Below are positions 50,371-59,358 of a stretch of 64,000 nt of DNA, piece after piece. The number at the start of each line of letters is the position of its first letter. The stretch's first letter is position 1. A program made the translations under genes and the position numbers. The notes below the pieces were generated by a model that was not told where the DNA came from, did not search any database, and saw nothing but the letters and a program-made list of their open reading frames with translations. The DNA is from JBMOKU01 sp049324315 (GTDB lineage Bacteria > Bacillota > Clostridia > Peptostreptococcales > Thermotaleaceae): contig JBMOKU010000055.1 of the NCBI GenBank assembly GCA_049324315.1, forward strand, positions 62,001 to 126,000, in the 5' to 3' direction.

Positions 50371-51777
50371 TCATACTAAATTTCTATTCATTATCTCCCC
50401 AAACAGTTCCTCATCCGTAGGAATGTTTCGTACAATTGGCTTTGAAACCCACGTCACGTTGACAAGTTTACGCCAGGTGATATTGTCTGAAGAAGCATTT
50501 CTTCCCCAGGTACCGCAACCAAGGCTCAGGGTCATAGGCATACCGTTTGTCCAGGCTCCGCTGTTGGCAAGACATTGGGGCTGACGGACCATTATGCGGC
50601 TGGTTTTGGTCTGCAAAGACAATTGGAGAATATGCTCCTCATTAAAGGAATGTATCCCACAGGAATGGCCTTTGCCATGGTAGTTGGTTATGGCGTTTAC
50701 TTTATCAACAGCTTCCTGGAAATCTTTATACTTGAAAATAGTTACCACCATGGATAATTTTTCACCTGAGAAAGGATATTCCTGGCCTATTCCTGTCTCT
50801 TCCACCATGAAGAACTTCCTGTCAGCGGGAATATTAAGATCCGCCTCTTTGGCAATCTTTGAAAGAGGCTGGGCAATAATTTCAGCATTTAAGTGCCCAT
50901 CTACCCACATCCCTTTTTGAAGCTGGACCTTTTCAGAAGCGTTAACAAGATAACCGCCTTCGTTTTTGAGGCTTTCTATCAGCGTGTCATAAACGCTTTC
51001 ATGTACCACCAGGGAATTTTCTGTAGAGCAACTGGTGGCAAAATCAAAGGTTTTACTGCGCATGATTTTATTGGCGGCATCTTTTATATCTGCGGTTTCA
51101 TCAATTACCACCACCGCATTACCCTGCCCCACGCCATAAGCCGGTGTACCTGAGGAATAGGCAGCTTTAACCAAAGCGCCTCCACCTGTCGCCAATATGA
51201 GGTCACATTGTTTCATCAATTCTGTGGTTGTTTCCAAAGTAGGTTCTTCTATAGCTATTAACAAATCTTCCGGGGCTCCATATCTTTTAAGAGTCCTCCT
51301 CATGGTATTTACGATATATGTATTTGTCCTTTTAGTTCGGGGGTGAGGCGCAAAGATTACTGCGTTTCGTCCTTTTATCCCCATCATGGCTTTTAATACC
51401 GGGGTAGCTTCCGGGTTGGTGCATGGTATTATTGCTCCTACGACACCTACAGGCTTTGCTACTTTTATTAATCCTTTCTTTTCGTCTGTTTCAATGACGC
51501 CAACAGATTTTTCACCTTTCATGTCATATAAAGCGCCTTTAAGTTTTACCATCAGCTTGGCGTATTTGCTTTCATAGTTACCCATATTTGATTCTTCTAC
51601 TGCCATCCTGGAAATTTCCTGGGCAGGACCATCTTTCACAATATCCCAGCAGATAGCCGCTACCAATTCATCGACTTGTTCCTGGGTGTACGAATCAGCT
51701 ATCATCTGGGCTCTCTGTGCTCTTTTAATCAAATCGGCAACATATTCTTGCGGGTTTTTTTGATATTGCTCATTCAT
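50371..51777 (-). CDS. Acylating (CoA-dependent) aldehyde dehydrogenase, sulfoacetaldehyde-dehydrogenase-like
   Basis: 468 aa. VGVVGAIIPCTNPEATPVLK and VIFAPHPRTK are typical of CoA-acylating aldehyde dehydrogenases of the SauS/EutE/AdhE group; catalytic Cys lies in FDFATSCSTENS. It converts an aldehyde plus CoA and NAD(P) to acyl-CoA. The motifs look closest to sulfoacetaldehyde dehydrogenase, but other short functionalised aldehydes are possible. It follows the class III aminotransferase by 67 bases and is the last gene of the catabolic island. Confidence 0.85.
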   Translation of the reverse strand: MNEQYQKNPQEYVADLIKRAQRAQMIADSYTQEQVDELVAAICWDIVKDGPAQEISRMAVEESNMGNYESKYAKLMVKLKGALYDMKGEKSVGVIETDEKKGLIKVAKPVGVVGAIIPCTNPEATPVLKAMMGIKGRNAVIFAPHPRTKRTNTYIVNTMRRTLKRYGAPEDLLIAIEEPTLETTTELMKQCDLILATGGGALVKAAYSSGTPAYGVGQGNAVVVIDETADIKDAANKIMRSKTFDFATSCSTENSLVVHESVYDTLIESLKNEGGYLVNASEKVQLQKGMWVDGHLNAEIIAQPLSKIAKEADLNIPADRKFFMVEETGIGQEYPFSGEKLSMVVTIFKYKDFQEAVDKVNAITNYHGKGHSCGIHSFNEEHILQLSLQTKTSRIMVRQPQCLANSGAWTNGMPMTLSLGCGTWGRNASSDNITWRKLVNVTWVSKPIVRNIPTDEELFGEIMNRNLV

Positions 51778-51844
51778 AATTGAGCCCTCCTATTTTTAAA
51801 AGTCTGTTATCATATTACAGGAAATCATTAGGCTTCTTTTCCCT

Positions 51845-53194
51845 TTACTTTTTAGCAATCATGCCATCAACTTGGTCAAGTACCCTATCCATGATTACCA
51901 TGGCTTCGCGAAGCTGCTCGTCGTTAATGGTGAGTGGTGGCGCTACGATGAGGATATTTTCATGACTATAGGTCCAGAACCCTTCAGCGACCAGCATTTT
52001 CAGTATATTCTTCATGATCTTTTCCGGATCCTTGCCATACTCCACAATCGGTGCTTTCGTCGCTTTATCCTTTACCAGCTCAATACCGGCAAAGAGTCCG
52101 ATATACCTTACATCCCCAACACTTGCGTGCTTTTCTTTCAAACCTTCCAGTATCTCTCCCAGCACCCTTCCCATATTTCTCGAATTCTCAATCAGATTTT
52201 CTTCTTTGTAGGCATCGATTGTAGCACATGCCGCAGCGCAGCCCATGGGGTGTCCGCTGTATGTCAGACCGCACCACAGTGTGTTATCGTCAAAGTGCTT
52301 TGAGATTTCTTTACTGACGATAACGCCGCCCAGCGGTACATAGCCGCAGGTGGAGCCTTTTGCAAAAGTAATCAGGTCCGGCTTAACATTCCAATGGTTG
52401 ACTGCAAACCATTCGCCGGTTCTTCCCCAGCCCGCCATAACTTCGTCGCAGACCATCACGATATTGAACTCGTCACAAAGGTCCCTTACCCCCTGCAAAT
52501 ATCCGTCCGGTGGAATGATGATGCCGTTGCTTCCGGTAACCGTTTCCAGGAATATTGCAGCTACATGCTCCGGTCCCTCATACAGGATCTGCTCTCGTAG
52601 CTGCCCGATATAATATTTTGTTGCTTCCTTCTCATCCTTGAACGGGAAGGGCGCTCTGTATAAATACGGATCAAAAAATTTTACAAAACCAGGAATACCA
52701 GGTTCGCTTGGGAACCTTCTCTGCTCACCCGTAAGGTTTGCAGCACCGTAGCTGGCACCATGGTAGGAACGATATCTTGAAAATACTTTGTTTTTACCTG
52801 TATACATACGGGCTATCTTTATCGCGTTTTCGTTGGCTTCCGCACCAGCATTGACGAAAAACACCTTGCCCATGTTGTCGGGGCTGACCTCAATGATCTT
52901 CCTTGCCGCTTCCGATTTGACATCAAAGGCAAAGGCCGGTCCCATGAAGGGCATTTTTTCAGCCTGTTCCTTGATCGCATCGATTACCCTTTTGTTGCCG
53001 TGACCAATGTTAACATTGACCAGCTGTGAGGACATATCTGTATACCTTTTTCCGTCCGCATCCCAAAAATAGACTCCCTCCGCCTTTATGACAACAATCG
53101 GACTCAATGCGCTCTGGGCACTCCATGAGTGCAAGTTGTAGGACAAGTCATCTTCTTTTACCTTTTTTCCATAGTCTATTACCGTTTGAGCCAT
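51845..53194 (-). CDS. Class III PLP aminotransferase (omega-amino acid or taurine:pyruvate type)
   Basis: 449 aa. YFWDADGKRYTDMSSQLVNVN start, VNAGAEANENAIKIAR, YHGASYGAANLTG, the aspartate pair CDEVMAGWGRTG and the PLP lysine in ITFAKGSTCGYVPLGGV. The length and VPLGGV segment fit the group containing taurine-pyruvate and beta-alanine aminotransferases. It would produce an aldehyde from a terminal amine, feeding the acylating dehydrogenase downstream. RBS GGAGGAGAGG precedes ATG 53194. Confidence 0.88.
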   Translation of the reverse strand: MAQTVIDYGKKVKEDDLSYNLHSWSAQSALSPIVVIKAEGVYFWDADGKRYTDMSSQLVNVNIGHGNKRVIDAIKEQAEKMPFMGPAFAFDVKSEAARKIIEVSPDNMGKVFFVNAGAEANENAIKIARMYTGKNKVFSRYRSYHGASYGAANLTGEQRRFPSEPGIPGFVKFFDPYLYRAPFPFKDEKEATKYYIGQLREQILYEGPEHVAAIFLETVTGSNGIIIPPDGYLQGVRDLCDEFNIVMVCDEVMAGWGRTGEWFAVNHWNVKPDLITFAKGSTCGYVPLGGVIVSKEISKHFDDNTLWCGLTYSGHPMGCAAACATIDAYKEENLIENSRNMGRVLGEILEGLKEKHASVGDVRYIGLFAGIELVKDKATKAPIVEYGKDPEKIMKNILKMLVAEGFWTYSHENILIVAPPLTINDEQLREAMVIMDRVLDQVDGMIAKK

Positions 53195-53251
53195 TTTTCC
53201 TCTCCTCCATAATAAAAAAATATTTTAAACGTCCAAGTAAAATTTATAACA

Positions 53252-53449
53252 TTAACCTCCACTAATTATCCTGACCAGTCGCACGCTGTCATTTTGTTTT
53301 ACTAATCTTGCATCATAATCCTGCAAAAAAACCTGTTCCCCATTAATCCATACGGCAACCGGTTCTTTGTAATTCAGTTCCTTCAGTAGTGCTCTTACAG
53401 TAATGCTTGCCGGCACATGAATCGTATTGTTGTTTGCTTTAATAATCAT
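53252..53449 (-). CDS. MoaD/ThiS-family small sulfur carrier beside AOR
   Basis: 65 aa beta-grasp protein ending in the obligatory Gly-Gly (RIISGG). VRALLKELNY and VRLVRIISGG are the usual MoaD/ThiS ends. Carriers of this type sit next to aldehyde oxidoreductase genes and are thought to supply the dithiolene sulfur of the metal-binding pterin. RBS GGGGTGAGAAA precedes ATG 53449. Confidence 0.88.
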   Translation of the reverse strand: MIIKANNNTIHVPASITVRALLKELNYKEPVAVWINGEQVFLQDYDARLVKQNDSVRLVRIISGG

Positions 53450-53548
53450 TTTCTCACCCCAAAGAATACAGGTTTTCCATTAATCAAAATTTTCTTATGC
53501 CAGATTTACAATGTAATAAGAATGCGATTCTCATCGTAACGAAGTCTG

Positions 53549-55444
53549 TTACTTTTCCAGCAACCACTCAAGCTGCAGATTCTTTAAGGTTGACACAGTA
53601 GGATTCCCTGTTCCATGACCCCAACCGGCAAGTTCATAGTATTTCTTTTTCGCCGCTTCGAATTTCTCTTTATCTACATGTGCTCCTTTTGCAGGTCCAT
53701 CAGGCAGCGGTTCAAACAATCTTTCCGGCAGTTGATCGTCCTTTGATGAAAACCCTTCACGGGCATTAAAGTATCTCATCAGATTAATTCTTCGCTCTCC
53801 AATACGCATTAATTCATTAAGAGAAATATCCCAGCCAATACCGAACCTGCACATTTGCAGGAGCTCTTCAGGTCCATAAAGCTGCCATGCAGGACCCCAT
53901 ACAAATTGACACAAGCATAATGTATCCAAGGCAGAATAGAATCTCTGTGAATTGACAGCAAGTAAAACCTTGCCGTCATCCAATACGCTATAATCATCAT
54001 AGCCTTCCGTACAGCCGATCAGACCAAGCCTTTTTCGTTCAGGGCTGTCAGTCGGCATCATTAGAAATACATCATGCTCACTGGATTGATGATCTGCTCC
54101 AAATGGGTTGACAGCGTATATAACGGCAAGACTTTGCTTGAATTGGGGGTTATGCGCAGGCATTTCCTGGCCTTTTACGGACATACTGAGTGCCTGGGCA
54201 CCTTTTCCAATTTTTTGTGCAGCTCTATAGCTGCCTTCCGCTAATAAATCTCCTATTCCCTCACGTTTTGCAATCTTCTCTATCAGGATTGAAATAACGT
54301 CGCTGTTTCCAAATTTAATTTCTAACCCTCCTGTGTCTTTCTCAGTGAGCAGTCCTTTTTCATAACACTCCATTGCAAAAGATATGGTTGCGCCACAGGA
54401 AATTGTATCTATGCCATACATGTTGCAAAGCTGGTTAGCCAGGGCAATACTTTCCAAATTTGAATTTCCGCAGTAAGAGCCAAACGTTGCGCATGTTTCA
54501 TACTCAGGTCCGCCATAGAACGGGTCGACCTTGCCCTGCACTTCTACAACCCTCTTGCATCGTATAGCACAAGCATAGCAGGTCTCCCTTCCTATCAATA
54601 TGCTTTCCGACATCGTTGTACCGGTAATTTTTTGGGCATCCGGAAAATATCCTTTTTTCCAATTATCAGTAATTAGATACCCTTCATGGTTTGTTCCTTC
54701 CAGTTCTCCATCGGTTCCATGTTTTCCGAGCCCTTCAATCGCTACATTATGAGCTATTCTATCTTTCACATCTTTGGTTAGTGTTTTAAAATTCTCTGGA
54801 TCGGCAGGTTTCATTGCCTTCCCTTTTTTTACAACCAATGCCTTTAGGTTTTTGGAGCCCATTACAGCTCCTACCCCGTTCCGACCATTAGCCCGGTTGC
54901 ACATATTTAAAATGCAAGCGTATTTTACCAGATTCTCTCCACCTGGTCCGATTTGTGCTATTTCCACTCTGTCTTCTCCAAGTTCCTGTTTGATGATAGC
55001 TTCTGCTTCACCGGTTACTTTGCCCCATACATTTTTAGCGTCTCTAAATTCTATCCGATCCCCATCTATATATACATACACAGGCTTTTCAGATCTTCCG
55101 CGAAAAATGATGGAATCATATCCGTTGGCTTTAATATGAGCAGGCATATATCCGCCCGCCTGGCTGTCCCCTGCAGTTCCTGTCAGCGGACTCTTCGTTG
55201 TTATGACCATTCTGCTCTGACCACTGATAGGCAGCCCGGTAACAGCTGAAACTGAAAATATCAGCATATTTTCCGGTGATAGTGGGTCTATACCGGGTTT
55301 CATTTCTTGGAGCATCAAATACATCCCCAATGCAGACCCACCTGGATAAAGACGGTATATTTCCCCATCCAGTATCCTGGTTTCCATTTTATGGTCAGTT
55401 AGATCAATTTCCAGTATTTTTGCTTTAGGAAAAGTATTTTGCAT
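53549..55444 (-). CDS. Aldehyde:ferredoxin oxidoreductase, tungstopterin-dependent family
   Basis: 631 aa. AOR N-terminal domain (ILEIDLTDHK, YPGGSALGMYL, SPLTGTAGDSQAGGY), pterin-binding NRANGRNGVGAVMGSKNLKA, and the [4Fe-4S] cysteines in ETCYACAIRCKR plus CLC near residue 500. It oxidises an aldehyde to the acid with ferredoxin. ATG 55444 is preferred, seven bases after AAAGGAG. Its dependence on a W-bis-pterin cofactor connects it to the MoaD gene and, metabolically, to the cofactor operon at 25-33 kb. Confidence 0.93.
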   Translation of the reverse strand: MQNTFPKAKILEIDLTDHKMETRILDGEIYRLYPGGSALGMYLMLQEMKPGIDPLSPENMLIFSVSAVTGLPISGQSRMVITTKSPLTGTAGDSQAGGYMPAHIKANGYDSIIFRGRSEKPVYVYIDGDRIEFRDAKNVWGKVTGEAEAIIKQELGEDRVEIAQIGPGGENLVKYACILNMCNRANGRNGVGAVMGSKNLKALVVKKGKAMKPADPENFKTLTKDVKDRIAHNVAIEGLGKHGTDGELEGTNHEGYLITDNWKKGYFPDAQKITGTTMSESILIGRETCYACAIRCKRVVEVQGKVDPFYGGPEYETCATFGSYCGNSNLESIALANQLCNMYGIDTISCGATISFAMECYEKGLLTEKDTGGLEIKFGNSDVISILIEKIAKREGIGDLLAEGSYRAAQKIGKGAQALSMSVKGQEMPAHNPQFKQSLAVIYAVNPFGADHQSSEHDVFLMMPTDSPERKRLGLIGCTEGYDDYSVLDDGKVLLAVNSQRFYSALDTLCLCQFVWGPAWQLYGPEELLQMCRFGIGWDISLNELMRIGERRINLMRYFNAREGFSSKDDQLPERLFEPLPDGPAKGAHVDKEKFEAAKKKYYELAGWGHGTGNPTVSTLKNLQLEWLLEK

Positions 55445-55467
55445 ATACAAGCTCCTTTATCAATAAT

Positions 55468-56259
55468 CTAAATCCAACCTGAATATGGTCTCTGTGTTGT
55501 TCCGTTATGAAGCCATTTAATCAGGGTAATAAAATCAAATACAGGCAATTGCGTTGCTTCCTGTATTGCAGCCGCATAAGGAGGCATATCGCTGCACTCA
55601 AGCAGTATTGCTCCTATGTCATTATCTCCTTCAAACAGTTCAAGAGCGGCATTAACCACTTCGTCTCTTGCTTTTCCGTTATCAAAGTGTCCTCTCATAT
55701 CGACAACAGCTGCGAAATTTTCTGAATGCATCATATCTTTAATGACAATATTGCTGTAATCTTCAACACAACAGTTTTTAAATAATTCCGGCGTCATAGC
55801 CGATGCATTTGCAGTTAAAATACCGACTTTTTGGTTCGGTTTGATCATGCTCTTGATCCAAGGGAGCTGTACCAAGCTTGATAGTGCAACCGGAACATCA
55901 ACTGCCTCTGCTACCTTTTGATGAAAATTTCCGAAGAAACCACATGCTGAGCATATTGCTCGAACACCTTCATTCTCTACCATATGCCTTGCAGTAGCTA
56001 TAATATCGTCAGCTATCGTTGGATCTGCATTGAACAACCTATCATTCGTAAGATTAGGCACAGCTTTCATTCTGACAGGAAAATCATATGTGTATGCATT
56101 CACAACATTACCTGGTACCATAGGATAATGTACATTTTCAATATATACAATTCCTACTGAGTATCCTGCTACCTGCTGTCGCCCAACTGCACGAACAAAT
56201 CTACTATCATTATTTGATGTAAGATAACCATACTGCCTTCCATGAAGTCTTTTATCCAT
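55468..56259 (-). CDS. Asp/Glu/hydantoin-racemase superfamily protein
   Basis: 263 aa. Two cysteine motifs, ICSACGFFGNF near residue 105 and LLECSDMPPYA near 225, are at the positions of the racemase catalytic pair. GILTANASAMTPEL lies between the halves. Members include aspartate, glutamate, hydantoin racemases and maleate isomerases. In this island it might invert the alpha carbon so the FAD dehydrogenase can act on a D-amino or imino acid; that is inference. ATG 56259 has a weak AAGTGA signal. Confidence 0.8.
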   Translation of the reverse strand: MDKRLHGRQYGYLTSNNDSRFVRAVGRQQVAGYSVGIVYIENVHYPMVPGNVVNAYTYDFPVRMKAVPNLTNDRLFNADPTIADDIIATARHMVENEGVRAICSACGFFGNFHQKVAEAVDVPVALSSLVQLPWIKSMIKPNQKVGILTANASAMTPELFKNCCVEDYSNIVIKDMMHSENFAAVVDMRGHFDNGKARDEVVNAALELFEGDNDIGAILLECSDMPPYAAAIQEATQLPVFDFITLIKWLHNGTTQRPYSGWI

Positions 56260-56320
56260 CCAGAATCACTTCTTTCTTTATTTAGTCATGTGATTTTCTA
56301 AATATTGAGAATATTTAATT

Positions 56321-56354
56321 GGGTGCGCTTATTTTACAAAGTGTAACCGCACCC
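56321..56354 (-). terminator. Hairpin after metS, possible terminator or processing site
   Basis: GGGTGCG pairs with CGCACCC, with inner GTTAC/GTAA pairing, in the gap between metS and the racemase gene. The following bases are AT-rich but not a clear T-run, so termination would be partial. Confidence 0.5.
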
Positions 56355-56366
56355 ACAGATTTGTTT

Positions 56367-56498
56367 TTAGCAGTTATTTTCAGTATTTAAATGTGAATCT
56401 TTTTTTTCAGTTTTCATAGTCCAATTTAAAAGATACCCTGTTCCCCCAAATACAACTACTATGATAAATAATAACATTGCAATCGTTCCACTTGTCAC
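56367..56498 (-). CDS. metS: MetS-type NSS transporter small subunit, 43 aa
   Basis: GTG start at 56498 with AGGAGG seven bases upstream; the 43 residues contain one transmembrane helix (MLLFIIVVVFGGTGYLLNW) and a hydrophilic tail. Small single-helix proteins directly after NSS symporters (MetP/MetS of Corynebacterium) are needed for transport. The place right after the NSS gene and the Trp at the helix end support the call. Confidence 0.85.
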   Translation of the reverse strand: MTSGTIAMLLFIIVVVFGGTGYLLNWTMKTEKKDSHLNTENNC

Positions 56499-56581
56499 AA
56501 TAATACCTCCTTATCATTATAAAGATTTTAATAAAGTATTTATTGCCAATATCCTTTTACTCTCAAAAATACACTTCTACT

Positions 56582-57904
56582 TTATAAGAATGGGAATATT
56601 GAGTTTACAAGTATAACTATCATTACTGGCGTTGCAATAAATTTAACTAATCCATCAAACCATGAGGGAAGAATTAAATCGCTGGTTGGATTAATATATT
56701 CCTCTCTAATCTTACGTACACCATAAACATAAACCCAAGCGATAGCACCTATCCCTGCTGTAACAATAAATCCATAGTTACCTGCAAGATTACTCCAGAA
56801 ATCAAGTATTTCTTGACTATAAACAGCGGGCACTGAACATACGATTGTAATGATTGTAAATATTAACACTGTTTTTCCTCTAGACCAGCGGAAGGCATCC
56901 ATAAAGGTTGTAACAGGTACTTCAAGCTGTGCAAAAGCTGATGTTATTCCTGCAAAGAATATAGCCGTAAAAACTAGTATACCTAGGATATTTCCGAAAG
57001 GAATTTGGGCAAAAAGTGTAGGTAAAACTACAAATATAAGTTTGGATCCTGCTTCTGGATTTAAGCCTAATGCTATCGTAGCAGGAATAATTGCCATACC
57101 TGCAATAATTGCAGCTGCTAAGTCAACAAAACACATAGTAGTAACATTCAGTGAAACATCATCAGTTTTCTTTAAATGACTTCCATAAACAAGTATACAT
57201 CCAGGACCTACACCAATTGAGAATAAAGCTTGCCCCAAAGCAGTAAGCCATAGTTTAAATGAACCCAGCTGGGAAAAATCAGGATCTAAATAAAAATTAT
57301 AACCATCTGCAATATTTGGCATTTTAACTACACCATATATGATTGTAATAGCAAAGCATACAAATATTCCTGGAACCATTATCTTACTAACCTTTTCTAT
57401 ACCATCACTTACGCCTTTATATACGACATAGGAAATGAATAAACATAAAACCATAAATAAAAATACTAACACATTTTTATTTGCCATTACTTGATCGTAG
57501 ATCTGATCAGGCGGAACACTTCCCCATAGTCCAACTGCTGAAACATAAATGAAATATAAGCTTACTCCCATTATTGCTATAAAGAAGAAGTTCATTGCAA
57601 AGTACAATAGAGCACTTGCACCACCTATGATATTTCCCATATTCTTGTTTTTAAAGATATGTGTGTACGTATCAATAACGCCTTTTCCAACACCTTTACC
57701 TATTCCAGCTTCAATAATAGCAAGTGGTATAACGATAAGAGCTATAACTACCAAATACGCAAATACAAACGCACCACCACCATTTGCACCAACCAAATAT
57801 GGGAACCTCCATACATTTCCAAGTCCAATAGCCATTCCGGCCATTGCCATTAAAGCGCCAAATCTTGAACCCCAACTTTCTCTTCCAACACTTTTATTAT
57901 CCAT
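56582..57904 (-). CDS. NSS-family sodium:amino acid symporter
   Basis: 440 aa, 11 helices. The sodium-site motif of TM1 is AIGLGNVWRFPYLVGANGGGAF; further family features are LWLTALGQALFSIGVGPG and FAGITSAFAQLEVPVTTFMD. Eleven rather than twelve helices plus a MetS gene fit the bacterial MetP/TnaT-like group. Probable uptake route for the substrate of the island. RBS AAGGAGGAAA precedes ATG 57904. Confidence 0.92.
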   Translation of the reverse strand: MDNKSVGRESWGSRFGALMAMAGMAIGLGNVWRFPYLVGANGGGAFVFAYLVVIALIVIPLAIIEAGIGKGVGKGVIDTYTHIFKNKNMGNIIGGASALLYFAMNFFFIAIMGVSLYFIYVSAVGLWGSVPPDQIYDQVMANKNVLVFLFMVLCLFISYVVYKGVSDGIEKVSKIMVPGIFVCFAITIIYGVVKMPNIADGYNFYLDPDFSQLGSFKLWLTALGQALFSIGVGPGCILVYGSHLKKTDDVSLNVTTMCFVDLAAAIIAGMAIIPATIALGLNPEAGSKLIFVVLPTLFAQIPFGNILGILVFTAIFFAGITSAFAQLEVPVTTFMDAFRWSRGKTVLIFTIITIVCSVPAVYSQEILDFWSNLAGNYGFIVTAGIGAIAWVYVYGVRKIREEYINPTSDLILPSWFDGLVKFIATPVMIVILVNSIFPFL

Positions 57905-58304
57905 ACGTTTCCTCCTTAATAATAGTTTGGACCTTAAGAAAATCTGAATCTAAACAAGATAACCTTTAATTTGACTTACCCTTGCTCCAAAAATATATTA
58001 AGGATTAATTGTTCCAAATGATCAGTTTTTATATTAAAATATTCTTGAAGAGAAGGGCATTGTAGTAAACATAATTTTAGCGGGGTTATGCTTACAAAAT
58101 CTTAACTGTCCTTCTTTTTTGATAACTACAATAGGTCTCTGACTTAATTTCAATAAGGAATCACTTAACAATATACCGAAATATGAGTTTGTTATAGATT
58201 ATCTGTTAACGAATCATTGTTTTTTCATGTATAACCCCCTTTCATTTAAATTCGCAATACATCCATTAGGATTAAAAAATGATTTTGTGACTCCTATTGA
58301 ATTA
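57905..58304. other. Intergenic region between DapA-type lyase and NSS genes
   Basis: No supported gene in about 400 bases. It presumably holds the promoter of the NSS/AOR half of the island, but I see no clear -24/-12 or -35/-10 pair. A short GGGGG plus ATG frame near 58228 stops after four codons. Confidence 0.5.
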
Positions 58305-58374
58305 TTTAAAAAACTGAGTGTACCCGGGTGAAATTCATTTGTATTATTCTTCTTAATTTTCATACACTCAGTTT
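58305..58374 (-). terminator. Terminator after the DapA-type lyase, long loop
   Basis: AAACTGAGTGTA pairs perfectly with TACACTCAGTTT (58311-58322 with 58363-58374) across a 40-base loop, with six Ts following on the minus strand. It would split the island into two transcription units. Confidence 0.65.
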
Positions 58375-58392
58375 CTAACTAAGTAAACAACA

Positions 58393-59292
58393 CTATTTAA
58401 CTGAATAACCTATTTTTATTAACTCAGCTTTCATTTTTGCTTTAAGAGCATCCGTAGGCTGTGTTAAAGGCTTTCTTACTCTTCCACCCTTAATTCCGAT
58501 CATATCCATACCTGCTTTTACTGGACCTGGGTACGGGTTGCCTTCTATTTCCATCAAGCCATAAATACCTGATATTTTACTGTTTAATTCACGGGCAGCA
58601 TTCAAATCATTTTTCATTGCTAGATTATAAAGCTCTACAATTTCTTTCGGAAGCAAATTAATTAAGATTCCAAAAGCCCCTTGTCCTCCAACTGCAAAAG
58701 TAGGGAGGATAAAATGTTCTTCACCGGTAAATACAGTAAAGTTATCAACATCCTTTGTTAAAGTAACAACCTGACATAAATGACCAAAGTCAGCAGACTC
58801 TTTTACACTTACAATATTTTCTTCCTGACTTAACGCATAAATCATTTCAGGCGGCATATCTACACTGGTTGCTCCCGGATAATTGTAAATTACAATTCCG
58901 ACTTTTGAATTTGCAGCTATTTCTTTGTAAAACGCTACAACGCCTTCATCCGTCGTATGATGGTAATATGGAGGTAGAACTAATCCAAATTCAGCACCAC
59001 ATTCTGCGGCATAATTGGCAAGTTCAATTGTTTCCTTAGCAGTAAAACAACCAACACCCGCCATTACCGGAACTCTTCCAGCAGCGTATTCACAGCCGGC
59101 TTTGATTAGACTCTTTCTTTCTTCTAATGACATCACATGGTATTCTCCAGTGGTACCTCCAACCAGAAGACCATGCACGCCATTTTCAATTACAAAATCA
59201 ATTACTTTCTTACAAGATGGAAAATCAATGCTTTCATCATCATTAAACGGTGTAATTAATGGAACGTATATTCCTTTTGGTGCTTTACTCAT
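58393..59292 (-). CDS. DapA/NAL-superfamily lyase or dehydratase
   Basis: 299 aa TIM barrel. GGTTGEYHVMSLEER is the carboxylate-binding loop, VIYNYPG supplies the catalytic Tyr, and VSVKESADF the Schiff-base Lys. Members include dihydrodipicolinate synthase, N-acetylneuraminate lyase, keto-deoxy-sugar aldolases and the pyrroline-4-hydroxy-2-carboxylate deaminase of hydroxyproline breakdown. Sitting next to a multi-subunit amino acid dehydrogenase, a deaminase or aldolase role in catabolism is more likely than lysine synthesis. RBS region GAGGAATTAAA precedes ATG 59292. Confidence 0.88.
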   Translation of the reverse strand: MSKAPKGIYVPLITPFNDDESIDFPSCKKVIDFVIENGVHGLLVGGTTGEYHVMSLEERKSLIKAGCEYAAGRVPVMAGVGCFTAKETIELANYAAECGAEFGLVLPPYYHHTTDEGVVAFYKEIAANSKVGIVIYNYPGATSVDMPPEMIYALSQEENIVSVKESADFGHLCQVVTLTKDVDNFTVFTGEEHFILPTFAVGGQGAFGILINLLPKEIVELYNLAMKNDLNAARELNSKISGIYGLMEIEGNPYPGPVKAGMDMIGIKGGRVRKPLTQPTDALKAKMKAELIKIGYSVK

Positions 59293-59358
59293 TTTAATTC
59301 CTCACTTTCTATTTTCATATTACATGTACAATTTGTTACAGCTTTGATCTATAGAACC

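Noticed and set aside
58200..58364. Possible 49-codon minus-strand ORF (ATG inside the terminator stem region) and a four-codon frame after GGGGG near 58228
   Set aside because: No ribosome binding site for the longer frame, which begins within the terminator hairpin; the four-codon frame is too short to support.
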